35,878 nucleotides of DNA from CAZGAQ01 sp964523405 (GTDB lineage Bacteria; Planctomycetota; Phycisphaerae; UBA1845; Fen-1342): NCBI GenBank assembly GCA_964523405.1, contig CAZGAQ010000047.1, forward strand, positions 1 through 35,878, read 5' to 3'. The translations under genes were made by a program, and so were the position numbers. The notes beneath the pieces are model-generated. The model was not told the DNA's origin. It saw only the letters and a list, made by a program, of their open reading frames with translations, and made no database searches. Below are positions 1-7,299 of this stretch, in pieces. Each line of letters starts with the position of its first letter. Positions within the stretch are counted from its first letter, which is position 1.

Positions 1-238
1 TCAGGCTGGCGCTGTACTCACCGATGTCGACCTTGGGCTGGGAGATCACCTGAAAAGTCTTGAAAGCCAGGAGAATCAGCAGAATGCCGTGAACCGCGAG
101 GCTCACGGTCAGCGGCACACCCAGGTGCAGGGCATACCGATAGAAGCGGTTGCGGACCTCGCGATCCGGGGGCGCTTCTGCGACCGAAGACGGGGTTGCC
201 CCCGGCAGGAGTCCTTTGAGTTCGGGCTGCGGACTCAT
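1..238 (-). CDS. Membrane protein of unknown function, N-terminal part only
   Basis: Reading leftward from an ATG at 238 gives 79 residues that run off the window edge, so only the N-terminus is seen. It has a charged, Pro/Ala-rich cytoplasmic segment of about 40 residues. One strong membrane segment follows at about residues 44-63 (LGVPLTVSLAVHGILLILLA). Then a polar segment (FQVISQPKVDIGEY) probably begins an external domain, giving a type II-like single-pass anchor. A GGAAAGG ribosome site lies just upstream of the ATG. The start is 36 bases past the stop of the DUF1844 gene on the same strand, so the two are probably co-transcribed. The domain that would name the protein is outside the window. 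Confidence 0.7.
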   Translation of the reverse strand, partial: MSPQPELKGLLPGATPSSVAEAPPDREVRNRFYRYALHLGVPLTVSLAVHGILLILLAFKTFQVISQPKVDIGEYSASL

Positions 239-274
239 CCCGACCTTTCCTGGTCGTGCGGTGTGCGGGGCCGC

Positions 275-664
275 CTACGGCGCGGGCGGCGGTGGCGCGC
301 TGGTCGGCATCCCGCCCCCCCCCGCCACCTGCACGTACGCCATGCGCGTCTCATACAAGACCTGATCCAGAAGACCCTTCTCCTCGGGGGTCAGGTTGTT
401 CTTCGTCTTGTCTTCCAGCAGTTGGAGCATGTCGATGAAGTGCTTGGCCACCTCGGGGTCTGGCGGAATGCGCTGCCCGCCCGGACCGGCCAGGAGCCCC
501 AGCCCGGCCATCGCCTGCATGACGACGATGTTGACCAATTCGGCGAAGCTGGGGGCTGGAACGGCTTGCGGCGCCGCGGATTGCGCGGCCAGTCGCTCCT
601 TCTCACGCTTGGCCTCGGCCTTCCAGTCGTCGTCCACAAAGATCTTCTTGCCTTCATCCGCCAT
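275..664 (-). CDS. DUF1844 domain protein
   Basis: A 129-residue protein of the DUF1844 family, whose function is unknown. The recognisable core is about residues 39-115. It has a hydrophobic helix (FAELVNIVVMQAMAGLGLL), then a PPDPEVAKHFIDMLQLLEDKT segment and a helix beginning LTPEEKGLLDQVLYETRMAY. These match the usual family layout of two helices around a P-D-x-x-x-A-x-x-x-I-D-x-L signature. The N-terminus (MADEGKKIFVDDDWKAEAKREKERL) is the charged lead typical of the family. The C-terminus is a Gly/Pro tail (AGGGGMPTSAPPPPAP). There is no signal peptide, so it is probably cytoplasmic. It precedes the truncated membrane protein by 36 bases and likely shares its transcript. Confidence 0.85.
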   Translation of the reverse strand: MADEGKKIFVDDDWKAEAKREKERLAAQSAAPQAVPAPSFAELVNIVVMQAMAGLGLLAGPGGQRIPPDPEVAKHFIDMLQLLEDKTKNNLTPEEKGLLDQVLYETRMAYVQVAGGGGMPTSAPPPPAP

Positions 665-934
665 GCAGCACCTACCCTTTCCGGTTGACGGGTCATGTTA
701 CCCGGGCCCCAGGGGCGCGACAATGGCGAGGGCGACACGGGGCGACCCAGGGGGGCGGCGGGCGGTGAGGAGCCAGCCGGCGCGCGGCCGGGCAGCGCCG
801 CGTGCCCGACGTGCAAGCAGGGTCATCTGACAGTCGGCGGCGGCGATGCGCTGGGCGGCCAACAACGCGTGCGGGTCGAGTCCTCCAGGACCCGACCCGC
901 CAGCGGGCTCGTCCGATCTTGCGCGCGGTCCGAA

Positions 935-1582
935 CTAGCCGCGACGACGCAACCCCGTCAGGGCGCCCAGCGCCACCAGCGCGAGCGTGCCCGGCTCCGG
1001 CGTCTCCACGAACGTCGTGTTGGTGCGGCAGTCGTAGCTGAACTTGTTCGGGTGGGCCGGATCGACCGGGTTCGGGATTTCGCCCTCGCCCTGCCAATTG
1101 GAGTTGATGGTCCCCGAACCGCCACGCAGGTAGGTGATCGTACCACCGGCATTACCCGCCATCGCATACGGCGAGGTGAGGCCAAACATGCTCAGGTCGT
1201 TTTCGAAGTAGATCAGGTAGGTGTCCTGAGTCGCGAAGACGCCGGTCGCGGGGTTGTAGGGCCCCGGGAGCGACTGGGCGATCTCGACGATGATGTTGCC
1301 CGTGCTGAAGCCGCCGGGCAGGATGATCGGGTCAACGGTCTGGTGGTAGCTCGCGAAGTAGGTGGTTTGCGCCACTTCGTCGGCAATCAACGTGTATTGC
1401 GTGGTCGTGATGTCCGCCGACCGCGCGCCGTCGCCGAAGTCGAGTGTAAAGGCGCTGACCTGGGCCGGGTCCTGGGTCGCGTTCAACTGCACGGCCTCGG
1501 CCTGCGCGGCCGCCACCAGGGCCAGTCCGCACAACAACCCCGCGCCAAAGCGGACCATTCGTGTCACAAGTGCCGTCTGCAT
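935..1582 (-). CDS. PEP-CTERM exported surface protein
   Basis: A 215-residue exported protein. The N-terminus has a signal peptide with hydrophobic core MVRFGAGLLCGLALVAAAQA, cut near residue 28-30. The C-terminus is a PEP-CTERM sorting signal: TPEPGTLALVALGALTGLRRRG, that is a PEP motif, a short membrane segment and an Arg cluster. In bacteria with exosortase this tail is cut and the protein goes to the cell surface or exopolysaccharide matrix. The middle is beta-rich, Gly/Thr-rich and matches no family I can name. The ATG at 1582 is preferred over longer in-frame starts because GAAGGAG and GGAG lie directly upstream and the signal peptide then begins at the right place. No exosortase is in the window. 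Confidence 0.8.
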   Translation of the reverse strand: MQTALVTRMVRFGAGLLCGLALVAAAQAEAVQLNATQDPAQVSAFTLDFGDGARSADITTTQYTLIADEVAQTTYFASYHQTVDPIILPGGFSTGNIIVEIAQSLPGPYNPATGVFATQDTYLIYFENDLSMFGLTSPYAMAGNAGGTITYLRGGSGTINSNWQGEGEIPNPVDPAHPNKFSYDCRTNTTFVETPEPGTLALVALGALTGLRRRG

Positions 1583-1909
1583 CGCTCCAACTCCTTCGTC
1601 TGCTGCTGCCTCGATTCCAAGACGCTTCGCAAGAGTACGCCACCGGGCCGGCGGCCGCAAGACGCTTATTCTGCAGAGACTTGTGGTGAATTGTCAGCTC
1701 GGGCCGCCGCAGCGAACCAGGGCACTCCCCGGGGCGGCGTCGGACGCGTGGGCGCGCGGCTCCGCGTCGTCCACGGGGGCGCCGCTCGCGCTGGGTAAGA
1801 CACGGCAGAGCAAAAAGACCCCGTCCGCAATTGACCGCCGCCCCCGCTTTCGCGTATACGTGCAACAGCTCCCATTTCTTGAGAACTCACTCTCAGCGGA
1901 GGCCGAACG
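1583..1909 (+). other. Divergent intergenic region, 327 bases
   Basis: The gap between the PEP-CTERM gene (minus) and the GlmU-like gene (plus) must hold promoters for both. A good plus-strand promoter is listed separately. A 10-base direct repeat CAAGACGCTT occurs at 1618-1627 and 1658-1667, forty bases apart. It could be a paired protein-binding site for the PEP-CTERM promoter, but two copies of a 10-mer are weak evidence. No coding frame here looks real. Confidence 0.5.
1831..1860 (+). promoter_or_regulatory. Putative sigma-70-type promoter of the GlmU-like gene
   Basis: TTGACC at 1831-1836 and TATACG at 1855-1860 are separated by 18 bases. The predicted start of transcription, near 1867, would give a leader of about 43 bases. 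That leader contains GGAGG eight bases before the ATG at 1910. Seen by eye only. Confidence 0.5.
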
Positions 1910-3175
1910 ATGCGGCTGGTCATCTTCGAGGACGATCAGGTCGAGCAGTTCCTCCCGATCGCGTGGGTGCGGGCGGTCTTTGAACTGCGGTGCGGCGCGG
2001 TGAGCCTGGCCGAGAAGATCGCGCGCGCCGCAGGCCGCGCGGCGGACGCGCTGCTCGTGCGTGATTATCTCAAGGCGGTCATGCAACGGCGCTTTGCGGG
2101 GGTCGCCATCAACGACTTGGCGCGCTGCCGTGGGGAGGAAGTCCTCTTCGTCAACGCCCGGGCACGCTTGGCGGGGGTGAAGCTGCCCGAGCAGCCGGTC
2201 GCGCTCTGGCACGGCGAGCAACTCGCGTTGTGGCGCACGCGCGGCGATGTGACGGCCATCCGGGATTACGCCGCCCTGGCGTCCGCGGCACGACAGGCCG
2301 AGCGCGGCACGTACAGCGGCGGATGGTTCGAGTACGTCTGGGACGTGATGCTCGCCAGTCCGCACGAGATCACGGCGGACTTCGCGGCCGCGGGGCGCAG
2401 CGGCATCCAGGGGACGATGCACCCGGCGGCCGTGATTTTTGGTCCGCCGGAGCAGGTCTACGTCGGACCCGGAGCGGAGATTCACCCGTACGTGTGCCTG
2501 GACACGCGGAACGGTCCCGTGACGATCGAGGCCGGCTGCGAGGTGCATCCGTTCTCGCGCATCGAGGGCCCGTGCTACGTCGGGCCCAAGACGATTCTGC
2601 TGGGCGCGAAGGTGCGCGAAGGTTGCAGCTTCGGGCCGATGTGCCGGATCGGGGGCGAAGTCGAGGAGAGCATCGTCCACGGGTACGCGAACAAATACCA
2701 CGACGGGTTCCTGGGACATGCCTATGTCGGCGAGTGGGTGAATCTCGGGGCCCTGACGACCAACAGCGATCTCAAGAACGATTACTCCACGGTCAGCGTC
2801 ATGCAGGGGGGCAAGACGCTCGACACCGGATCGACCAAAGTCGGCAGCTTCATCGGGGACCACGTCAAGACCAGCATCGGCACACTCCTGAACACAGGCT
2901 CGATCGTCGGGACGGCCGCAATTCTCGTGGCGACGGGACAGCCGCTGCCGAAGTACATCCCACCGTTCGCGTGGATGCTCAATGGGATGATCGGCAAGGG
3001 CTTCGGGCTGAAGCCCCTGCTGGAGACCGCGAAGATTGCGATGTCGCGGCGCAAGGTCGAGATGACTGCGGCCGACGAGGAGCTGCTGCGGCACGTGTTT
3101 GCCCTGTCGACACCCGACCGGGACGCGCACGTGCGGCGGGCCCGCAAGACGTTGGCGGCCAAGACTCAGCCGTAG
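1910..3175 (+). CDS. GlmU-like putative sugar nucleotidyltransferase with left-handed beta-helix
   Basis: A 421-residue protein of the GlmU-like family found in Bacteroidetes and Planctomycetes. The N-terminal third begins with the family signature (MRLVIFEDD..., VFELRCGAVSLAEKI) and is a diverged nucleotidyltransferase domain. Residues of about 165-345 form a left-handed beta-helix of hexapeptide repeats (for example VYVGPGAEIHPYVCLD, CYVGPKTILLGAKVREGC, VGSFIGDHVKTSIGTLLNTG), the fold that gives trimeric acyltransferases. True GlmU makes UDP-GlcNAc for cell-wall precursors. The substrate of this subfamily is not established, so the reaction is inferred by analogy. The ATG follows GGAGG by eight bases. 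The ADP-forming CoA synthetase starts 67 bases downstream on the same strand and may share the transcript. Confidence 0.85.
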   Translation: MRLVIFEDDQVEQFLPIAWVRAVFELRCGAVSLAEKIARAAGRAADALLVRDYLKAVMQRRFAGVAINDLARCRGEEVLFVNARARLAGVKLPEQPVALWHGEQLALWRTRGDVTAIRDYAALASAARQAERGTYSGGWFEYVWDVMLASPHEITADFAAAGRSGIQGTMHPAAVIFGPPEQVYVGPGAEIHPYVCLDTRNGPVTIEAGCEVHPFSRIEGPCYVGPKTILLGAKVREGCSFGPMCRIGGEVEESIVHGYANKYHDGFLGHAYVGEWVNLGALTTNSDLKNDYSTVSVMQGGKTLDTGSTKVGSFIGDHVKTSIGTLLNTGSIVGTAAILVATGQPLPKYIPPFAWMLNGMIGKGFGLKPLLETAKIAMSRRKVEMTAADEELLRHVFALSTPDRDAHVRRARKTLAAKTQP

Positions 3176-3242
3176 GCGCGGGGCGCGCTGCGGCGTGGCG
3201 TTGGGACGGTCGATTTCAACTCCGTTTGCTGGCAGGTAGCCT

Positions 3243-5414
3243 ATGGCAACTCCCGTTTCCGCCGGTTCTTCCGGTCCCACCGGACTCGAGGCGATCTTCC
3301 GGCCGCGCTCCATTGCGGTGCTCGGCGTGACCAACACGCCCGGCACGGTGCCGCACGACATCTTCGTGAACCTGCTGGGCAGCCGGTTCAACGGGGCGGT
3401 TTACCCGGTCGCGCCGAAAAAGCGGCACATTGCGGGGGTGCGGGCGTACGACTACGTGCTCGACATTCCCGACCCGGTCGACCTGGCCGTGCTCGTGTTT
3501 CCGGGCAACGTGTGCGAGAAGGCGCTGCAGCAGTGCGTGGCGAAGGGCGTGCGGGCGGCGATCATCATCTCGGCCGGGTTCCGCGAGGTCGGCGCGGCCG
3601 GGCTGGAGCGGGAGAATCGCGTCCGCGCGATCGCCCGCGAGGCCGGCATGCGGCTGATCGGGCCGAACTGCCTGGGCGTGATCAATACGGAACCGGATAT
3701 TCTGCTGAACGCCAGCTTTGCGCGGGCGATGCCGGCGTCGGGGAGCATCGGTTTCCTGTCGCAGTCGGGCGCCTTGTGCACGGCCGTTTTGGACTACGCG
3801 GCGGGCAAGCACATCGGCTTTTCGAAGTTCGTGAGCCTGGGCAACAAGGCGGACGTGGGCGAGGTCGACCTGTTGCACTTCCTGGCGAATGACCCGCAGA
3901 CGGCGGTCATCCTGATGTACCTGGAGAGCATCGGGCAGGGGCGCGAGCTGATGCAGGCGGCGCGGCAGATCGCGGGCAACCGCACGAAGCCGAAGCCGAT
4001 TCTAGCGATCAAGGGGGGGCGTACGGCCGCGGGCGCCGCGGCGGCACAGTCGCACACGGGGGCGCTGGCGGCGCGCGCGGACATCTGCTACGGGGTGTTC
4101 GATCAGTCGGGCATCATCCGGTGCGGATCCATCGAGGAGATGTTCAACACGGCGCAGCTGCTGGCGTATCAGCCCCTGCCGCGTGGTCCGCGTCTGGCGA
4201 TTGTCACGAATGCCGGCGGGCCGGGCGTTATGGCGACGGATGCGGCCATTGAGCGCGGGCTCGAGCTGGCGCGCTTTGCGCCCACGACGACGGCGGCCCT
4301 GAAGAAGGCCCTGCCGGCCGCGGCCAACATGAAGAACCCGATTGACGTGATCGGCGACGCGCGCGACGACCGGTACGAGGCGGCACTGGACGCGGTGTAC
4401 AACGACCCGGACGTGGACCAGGTGCTGGTGATTCTGACGCCGCAGTCGATGACGAACATCCAGTCGATCGCGCAGACGGTATGCCGCATCAAGGACCGCT
4501 ACAAGGACAGCGGCAAGGCGCTCTTGTGCTCGTTCATGGGGGCCAAGGACGTGGCGCCGGGTATCGGCATCCTGCAGCAGCACGGGATTCCGCACTACGT
4601 GCTGCCGGAGTGGGGCGTCGAGGCGGTGAGCCACGCAGTGTGGTACCGCAACTGGCTGACGCGCGACGTGACGGAGATCCAGGTCTACGAGGACGTGGAT
4701 CGCCGGCGTGCGGCCGCGGTGATCGACCCCGCGCCGGATGGCTACCTGCCCGAGCCGCAAGCGCTGCAGGTGTTGAGCGCGTATCGTTTCCCCATCGTCA
4801 CGCACCAACTCACGCAGACGCCGGAGGAGGCGGTGGCTGCGGCGGAGCGCTGCGGCTATCCGGTGGTGCTGCGGGCGGTGGCGCCGAGCATCGTGCACAA
4901 GTTCGAGGCGAAGGCGGTCTGGCTGAACCTCGGTAGCGCGGGCGAGGTGCGGGCGGCGTTCAGCGCCATGCGGGACGCCTTGGCCAGCCGGCCGGAGCCG
5001 GTGGACCTCCACGGGATTCTCGTGCGGCACATGATTCCGGCGGGCAAAGAGCTGATCCTCGGCGTCAATCGCGATCCGACATTCGGCCACATTCTGATGG
5101 TCGGGCTGGGCGGGATTTACGTCGAGGTATTCAAGGACGTCACGTTCCGGATTGTACCGATCCGCGCCGGCGCGGCGGGCAAGATGGTGCGGGAGCTGCG
5201 CAGCGCGGCGGTGCTGCAGGGCGTGCGGGGCGAGCCACCGAGCGACCTGCCCGCGGTGGAGGACGCGCTCCGGCGGCTCTCGCAACTGGCGGCCGATTTC
5301 CCGCGCATCGCGGAGCTGGACATCAATCCGCTCATCGTGCATCCGGCCGGGCAGGGCTGCCACGTGGCGGACATCCGGATTCGACTGGAAGGCGGCGGGC
5401 ACGCGCCGCATTAG
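3243..5414 (+). CDS. Acyl-CoA synthetase (ADP-forming), fused alpha and beta subunits
   Basis: This 723-residue protein has the layout of NDP-forming acyl/acetyl-CoA synthetases. It has an N-terminal CoA-binding Rossmann domain (about 15-145, with IAVLGVTNTPG and LIGPNCLGVIN). Succinyl-CoA-ligase-like domains follow (about 165-460, with FLSQSGALCTAVLDYA). The C-terminal third (about 500-720) is an ATP-grasp domain. The phosphohistidine is His271 in AQSHTGALA. Family members convert acyl-CoA + ADP + Pi to acid + CoA + ATP, conserving energy at the end of pyruvate fermentation; the reaction is reversible. Both subunits are in one chain in the alpha-beta order. It lies between the GlmU-like gene and an acyl carrier protein gene. 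The acyl substrate cannot be read from sequence; acetate is the default guess given the pyruvate oxidoreductase locus in the same window. Confidence 0.9.
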   Translation: MATPVSAGSSGPTGLEAIFRPRSIAVLGVTNTPGTVPHDIFVNLLGSRFNGAVYPVAPKKRHIAGVRAYDYVLDIPDPVDLAVLVFPGNVCEKALQQCVAKGVRAAIIISAGFREVGAAGLERENRVRAIAREAGMRLIGPNCLGVINTEPDILLNASFARAMPASGSIGFLSQSGALCTAVLDYAAGKHIGFSKFVSLGNKADVGEVDLLHFLANDPQTAVILMYLESIGQGRELMQAARQIAGNRTKPKPILAIKGGRTAAGAAAAQSHTGALAARADICYGVFDQSGIIRCGSIEEMFNTAQLLAYQPLPRGPRLAIVTNAGGPGVMATDAAIERGLELARFAPTTTAALKKALPAAANMKNPIDVIGDARDDRYEAALDAVYNDPDVDQVLVILTPQSMTNIQSIAQTVCRIKDRYKDSGKALLCSFMGAKDVAPGIGILQQHGIPHYVLPEWGVEAVSHAVWYRNWLTRDVTEIQVYEDVDRRRAAAVIDPAPDGYLPEPQALQVLSAYRFPIVTHQLTQTPEEAVAAAERCGYPVVLRAVAPSIVHKFEAKAVWLNLGSAGEVRAAFSAMRDALASRPEPVDLHGILVRHMIPAGKELILGVNRDPTFGHILMVGLGGIYVEVFKDVTFRIVPIRAGAAGKMVRELRSAAVLQGVRGEPPSDLPAVEDALRRLSQLAADFPRIAELDINPLIVHPAGQGCHVADIRIRLEGGGHAPH

Positions 5415-5501
5415 CGCACGGGGGTGTTGGGCCGGCGCGCGGCCGGTGCGGAAGACAACGCAACAAGGAGCGCCGCGGCGGACGGCGCCGGGAGCAGAGA
5501 C

Positions 5502-5747
5502 ATGGCCGACCAGGAAGTGCTGCAGCGGGTGATCAAGGTGACGAGCCGGGTGCTGGGACTGGATCCGAGCGAGGTCAAGCCGGACGCGAATTTCGTGTTC
5601 GACCTGGGCGCGGAATCGAGCCAGAGCGTGGACCTGGTGATGTCGTTCGAAGCGGAGTTCGACATTGAGATGGACCAGGAACAGGCGCTGGCGGTGCAGA
5701 CGGTGGGCGGCGCGGCGGAGTTCATCGCGAAACACCTGAAGAAGTAG
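5502..5747 (+). CDS. Acyl carrier protein, variant attachment motif
   Basis: An 81-residue protein with the length, acidity and helix pattern of acyl carrier proteins. The helix I region is VLQRVIKVTSRVLGLDPSEVKPDANF, and helix II begins FDLGAESSQSVDLVMSFEAEFDIEM. The phosphopantetheine serine would be Ser39. The usual D-S-L around it is E38-S39-S40 here, so both neighbours differ from the fatty-acid-synthesis ACP. This suggests a dedicated carrier rather than the housekeeping AcpP. The ATG at 5502 follows GGAG by eight bases; longer starts add non-ACP sequence. It starts 87 bases after the ADP-forming CoA synthetase on the same strand and may accept acyl groups in the same pathway, which is inference from position only. 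Confidence 0.85.
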   Translation: MADQEVLQRVIKVTSRVLGLDPSEVKPDANFVFDLGAESSQSVDLVMSFEAEFDIEMDQEQALAVQTVGGAAEFIAKHLKK

Positions 5748-5836
5748 CGGGCGCGCCGCGGCGCAGTCACCTGCGACCGCGGCACGCGCGGTGGGCCGCT
5801 TGACCGCACCGGCCTCCCGGCCCGACAATCCCGGTG

Positions 5837-5863
5837 CGTCTCGCCCGGTTCCGGGTGGAGACG
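5837..5863 (+). terminator. Terminator-like hairpin after the ACP gene
   Basis: CGTCTC-GCCCGG at 5837-5848 pairs with CCGGGT-G-GAGACG at 5851-5863. This makes a 12-pair stem with one G-T pair, one bulged G and a TT apex. No T-run follows, so it would be a non-canonical terminator or a processing signal between the ACP and lipoprotein genes. The apical CCGG-TT-CCGG recurs in two other intergenic hairpins at 23326 and 27963. Confidence 0.45.
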
Positions 5864-5897
5864 GCGTGACGTCTGGGCATTTCACGGGAGACCAGCG

Positions 5898-7292
5898 ATG
5901 TGGCGATACACGTGCGGGTGCCGCGGCGGGGGGCTGATGGTGGCAATCGCCGGCCTGCTTCTGGCGGTCGGCTGCGAGCGGCAGGCGCCGCAGTCGGCGT
6001 CGCCGGAGGCGCTGGGGCCGACCCAGAAGCTCGTCGTGCTGACGCCGCACAGCGAGGACATTCGGACCGCGTTTGCGCGCGGTTTTGCGACATGGTGCCT
6101 GGTCCACCGCAACGCCTCCGTGCACCTCGAGTGGATCTACCGCGGCACGCCGCAGTGTGTGGAGTACGCGCGGGCAGCGCGGGCGGCGCGCCGTCAGGGC
6201 GCCCCGGAGCAGCCGTTGGATGTGCTCTTTGGCGGAGGCGTGATTGATCATCAGCAACTCGCCGCCGAGCAACTGGCGCTGCCGCTGGACCTGAAGGACG
6301 CGTTGGCGGACATCCCGGCGGAGATCAACGGGGTGCCGACACGGGACGGCTTGGGGCACTGGTTCGCGACGGGGCTGAGCAGTTTCGGCATCCTATATAA
6401 CGAGCGTGCGTGCCAGCAGCGCGGGATTGCGCCGCCGGCGACGTGGGCGGATCTGGCCGACCCGCGCTTCGCAGGCTGGCTGGCGGTGGCGGATCCGGCG
6501 GCCAGCTCGAGCCATCGCGAGTGTCTCGCCTTGATCGTGCGGCAGCAGGGTTGGGAGCAGGGCTGGGCGACGATTCTGCGGATTCTCGGCAACACGCGCG
6601 CCCTGGAGGCGCGCAGCGCGGACGCCTTGCGGCAGGTGCGCGCGGGCACGGCGCTGGCCACGTTTGCCGTCAACTTCGACGGCATGAGCCTGGCGGGCGA
6701 AGGCGGTGGAGCGCTGAAGTACATCGACCCGCCCGGCGCGACCGCCGCCACGCTCGAGGTCATCAGCCTGCTCGCGGGGACGCAGAATCGCGAGTTGGCG
6801 CAGGACTTCGTGCGCTATGTGCTAAGCGACGAAGGTCAGGCGCTGCTCGGCGTGCAGAGCGAATACCGGGCCCCCCACGTGCCGCCGCTGTACCACTACC
6901 CGATCAAGCCGAGCATCTACGAGAAGTACAAGGAGCACCTGGCCATCGCGCGCAATCCGTTCCAGGAGAGCTTCGGGCTCAAGTGCGACGAACTAGACCC
7001 CGCGACCCGGCCGGAGGCGCTGGTGCGGGCGCTGATTCAGGCGGCGTGTACCGGCGATCAGCATGTGCGGCTGCAGAACGCGTGGCGGCAGGTGGTAGCG
7101 GGTGGGATGGCGCCAGACAAGCTCGCGGCGCTGACGGCGCTGCCCTTCCCTGCGACCGACGCGCCGGAGCTGGTGGCCAAGCTGGCCGGTCCGGCGACGG
7201 CCGAGACGCAGGCGCTGGTGCAGCAGTGGGCGGACGCGCTGGCGGCACGGCTGGCGCCGGCGGGGCAGGCGGCGGCGCCCGGCGGGGAATGA
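5898..7292 (+). CDS. Extracytoplasmic substrate-binding lipoprotein (ABC transporter type)
   Basis: This 464-residue lipoprotein has a hydrophobic signal (LMVAIAGLLLAVGC) and lipobox LAVGC, so Cys26 is the predicted lipidated residue. The mature part resembles the type 2 periplasmic binding proteins of the iron(III)/spermidine-like group. It has an opening strand (KLVVLTPHSEDIRTAF), a DVLFGGG segment at the hinge, FGILYNERACQQRGI-PPATWADLADPRFAGWLAVADPAASSS and a late LISLL-NRELAQDFVRYVLSDEGQALL. The TWxDLxxPxxxG pattern is typical of that group. A normal member is about 330-350 residues; this one has about 100 extra at the C-terminus (after FGLKCDEL). No permease or ATPase gene adjoins it. 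The ligand cannot be inferred. The ATG is supported by GGGAG eight bases upstream. Confidence 0.8.
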   Translation: MWRYTCGCRGGGLMVAIAGLLLAVGCERQAPQSASPEALGPTQKLVVLTPHSEDIRTAFARGFATWCLVHRNASVHLEWIYRGTPQCVEYARAARAARRQGAPEQPLDVLFGGGVIDHQQLAAEQLALPLDLKDALADIPAEINGVPTRDGLGHWFATGLSSFGILYNERACQQRGIAPPATWADLADPRFAGWLAVADPAASSSHRECLALIVRQQGWEQGWATILRILGNTRALEARSADALRQVRAGTALATFAVNFDGMSLAGEGGGALKYIDPPGATAATLEVISLLAGTQNRELAQDFVRYVLSDEGQALLGVQSEYRAPHVPPLYHYPIKPSIYEKYKEHLAIARNPFQESFGLKCDELDPATRPEALVRALIQAACTGDQHVRLQNAWRQVVAGGMAPDKLAALTALPFPATDAPELVAKLAGPATAETQALVQQWADALAARLAPAGQAAAPGGE

Positions 7293-7299
7293 GGGCGGC

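Noticed and set aside
1618..1667. Direct repeat CAAGACGCTT as an operator pair
   Set aside because: Only two copies of a 10-mer with no dyad symmetry; kept as a remark on the intergenic region, not as a feature of its own.
1694..3391. Long minus-strand open frame opposite the GlmU-like gene
   Set aside because: Low-complexity Arg/Pro composition, no motif, and entirely opposite a supported gene.
4002..6359. Long open frame on the minus strand across the CoA synthetase, ACP and lipoprotein genes
   Set aside because: It is Arg/His/Pro-rich with no domain, and overlaps three well-supported plus-strand genes. It is a product of high GC content.
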